Source: CAZHVS01 sp964536015 (GTDB lineage Bacteria; Bacteroidota; Ignavibacteria; Ignavibacteriales; Ignavibacteriaceae). From it: a stretch of DNA of 37,266 bases. This document shows, in pieces, positions 37,218 to 37,266 of the stretch (positions within the stretch are counted from its first letter, which is position 1; each line of letters opens with the position of its first letter). The notes below the pieces were generated by a model. The model searched no databases, was not told the DNA's origin, and saw only the letters and a list, made by a program, of their open reading frames with translations. The position numbers and the translations under genes were made by a program. The stretch covers positions 1 to 37,266 of the forward strand of contig CAZHVS010000027.1 of assembly GCA_964536015.1 (NCBI GenBank). Reading direction: 5' to 3'.

Positions 37218-37266
37218 TATAAATTCTACGCGAAAAGACCCCAGCTAATACGTACCGCCGCGTAAG

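Overview
This window looks like most or all of a linear mitochondrial-type genome from an anaerobic ciliate, that is, the DNA of a hydrogenosome-like mitochondrion-related organelle. Five things support this. TGA must be read as Trp (for example inside nad5, nad4, nad7, nad9 and rpl2), and a tRNA-Trp with anticodon UCA is present. The LSU rRNA, nad1 and nad2 are each split in the manner known from ciliate mtDNA. Ribosomal proteins are strongly diverged and extended. Only four tRNAs are visible. Complex I genes are abundant (nad1, 2, 3, 4, 4L, 5, 6, 7, 9, 10), yet I find no cox, cob or atp gene. The last pattern resembles what is known for Nyctotherus and related armophorean-type ciliates. Base composition is balanced rather than AT-rich. 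I cannot name the species.

Layout: every gene I accept is on the + strand. Bases 1-1754 are non-coding and dominated by about eight tandem copies of a ~152 bp unit (about 235-1430), each able to form AT-rich hairpins. Then come tRNA-Phe and tRNA-Met, two unknown membrane-protein ORFs, and a scrambled rRNA/nad1 block: nad1_b (C-terminal part), LSU 3' part, nad1_a (N-terminal part), SSU, LSU 5' part. A 721-codon ORF of unknown function and tRNA-Trp follow, then a ~660 bp spacer.

From 12638 to 36336 genes are packed almost without gaps: orf132, rps3, nad4L, nad6, rpl14, rps2, nad3, nad9, nad2_a, orf80, nad2_b, rpl16, nad4, rps12, nad5, orf334, nad10, orf601, rpl2, orf194 (possible rps19), rps13, rps4, nad7, rps14, rps8, orf183, rps7, rpl6, orf38, orf373, rps10. 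Eleven junctions have the stop and start sharing one base (TAATG or TAGTG), and others overlap by 4-10 nt. tRNA-Tyr and one more membrane ORF close the window.

Together the genes supply the membrane arm and part of the peripheral arm of complex I, plus the organelle ribosome needed to make it. The remaining complex I subunits and nearly all tRNAs would have to be imported. Names rest on motif recognition by eye. Starts are often TTG, GTG, ATA or CTG and are less certain than stops; rRNA ends are approximate.
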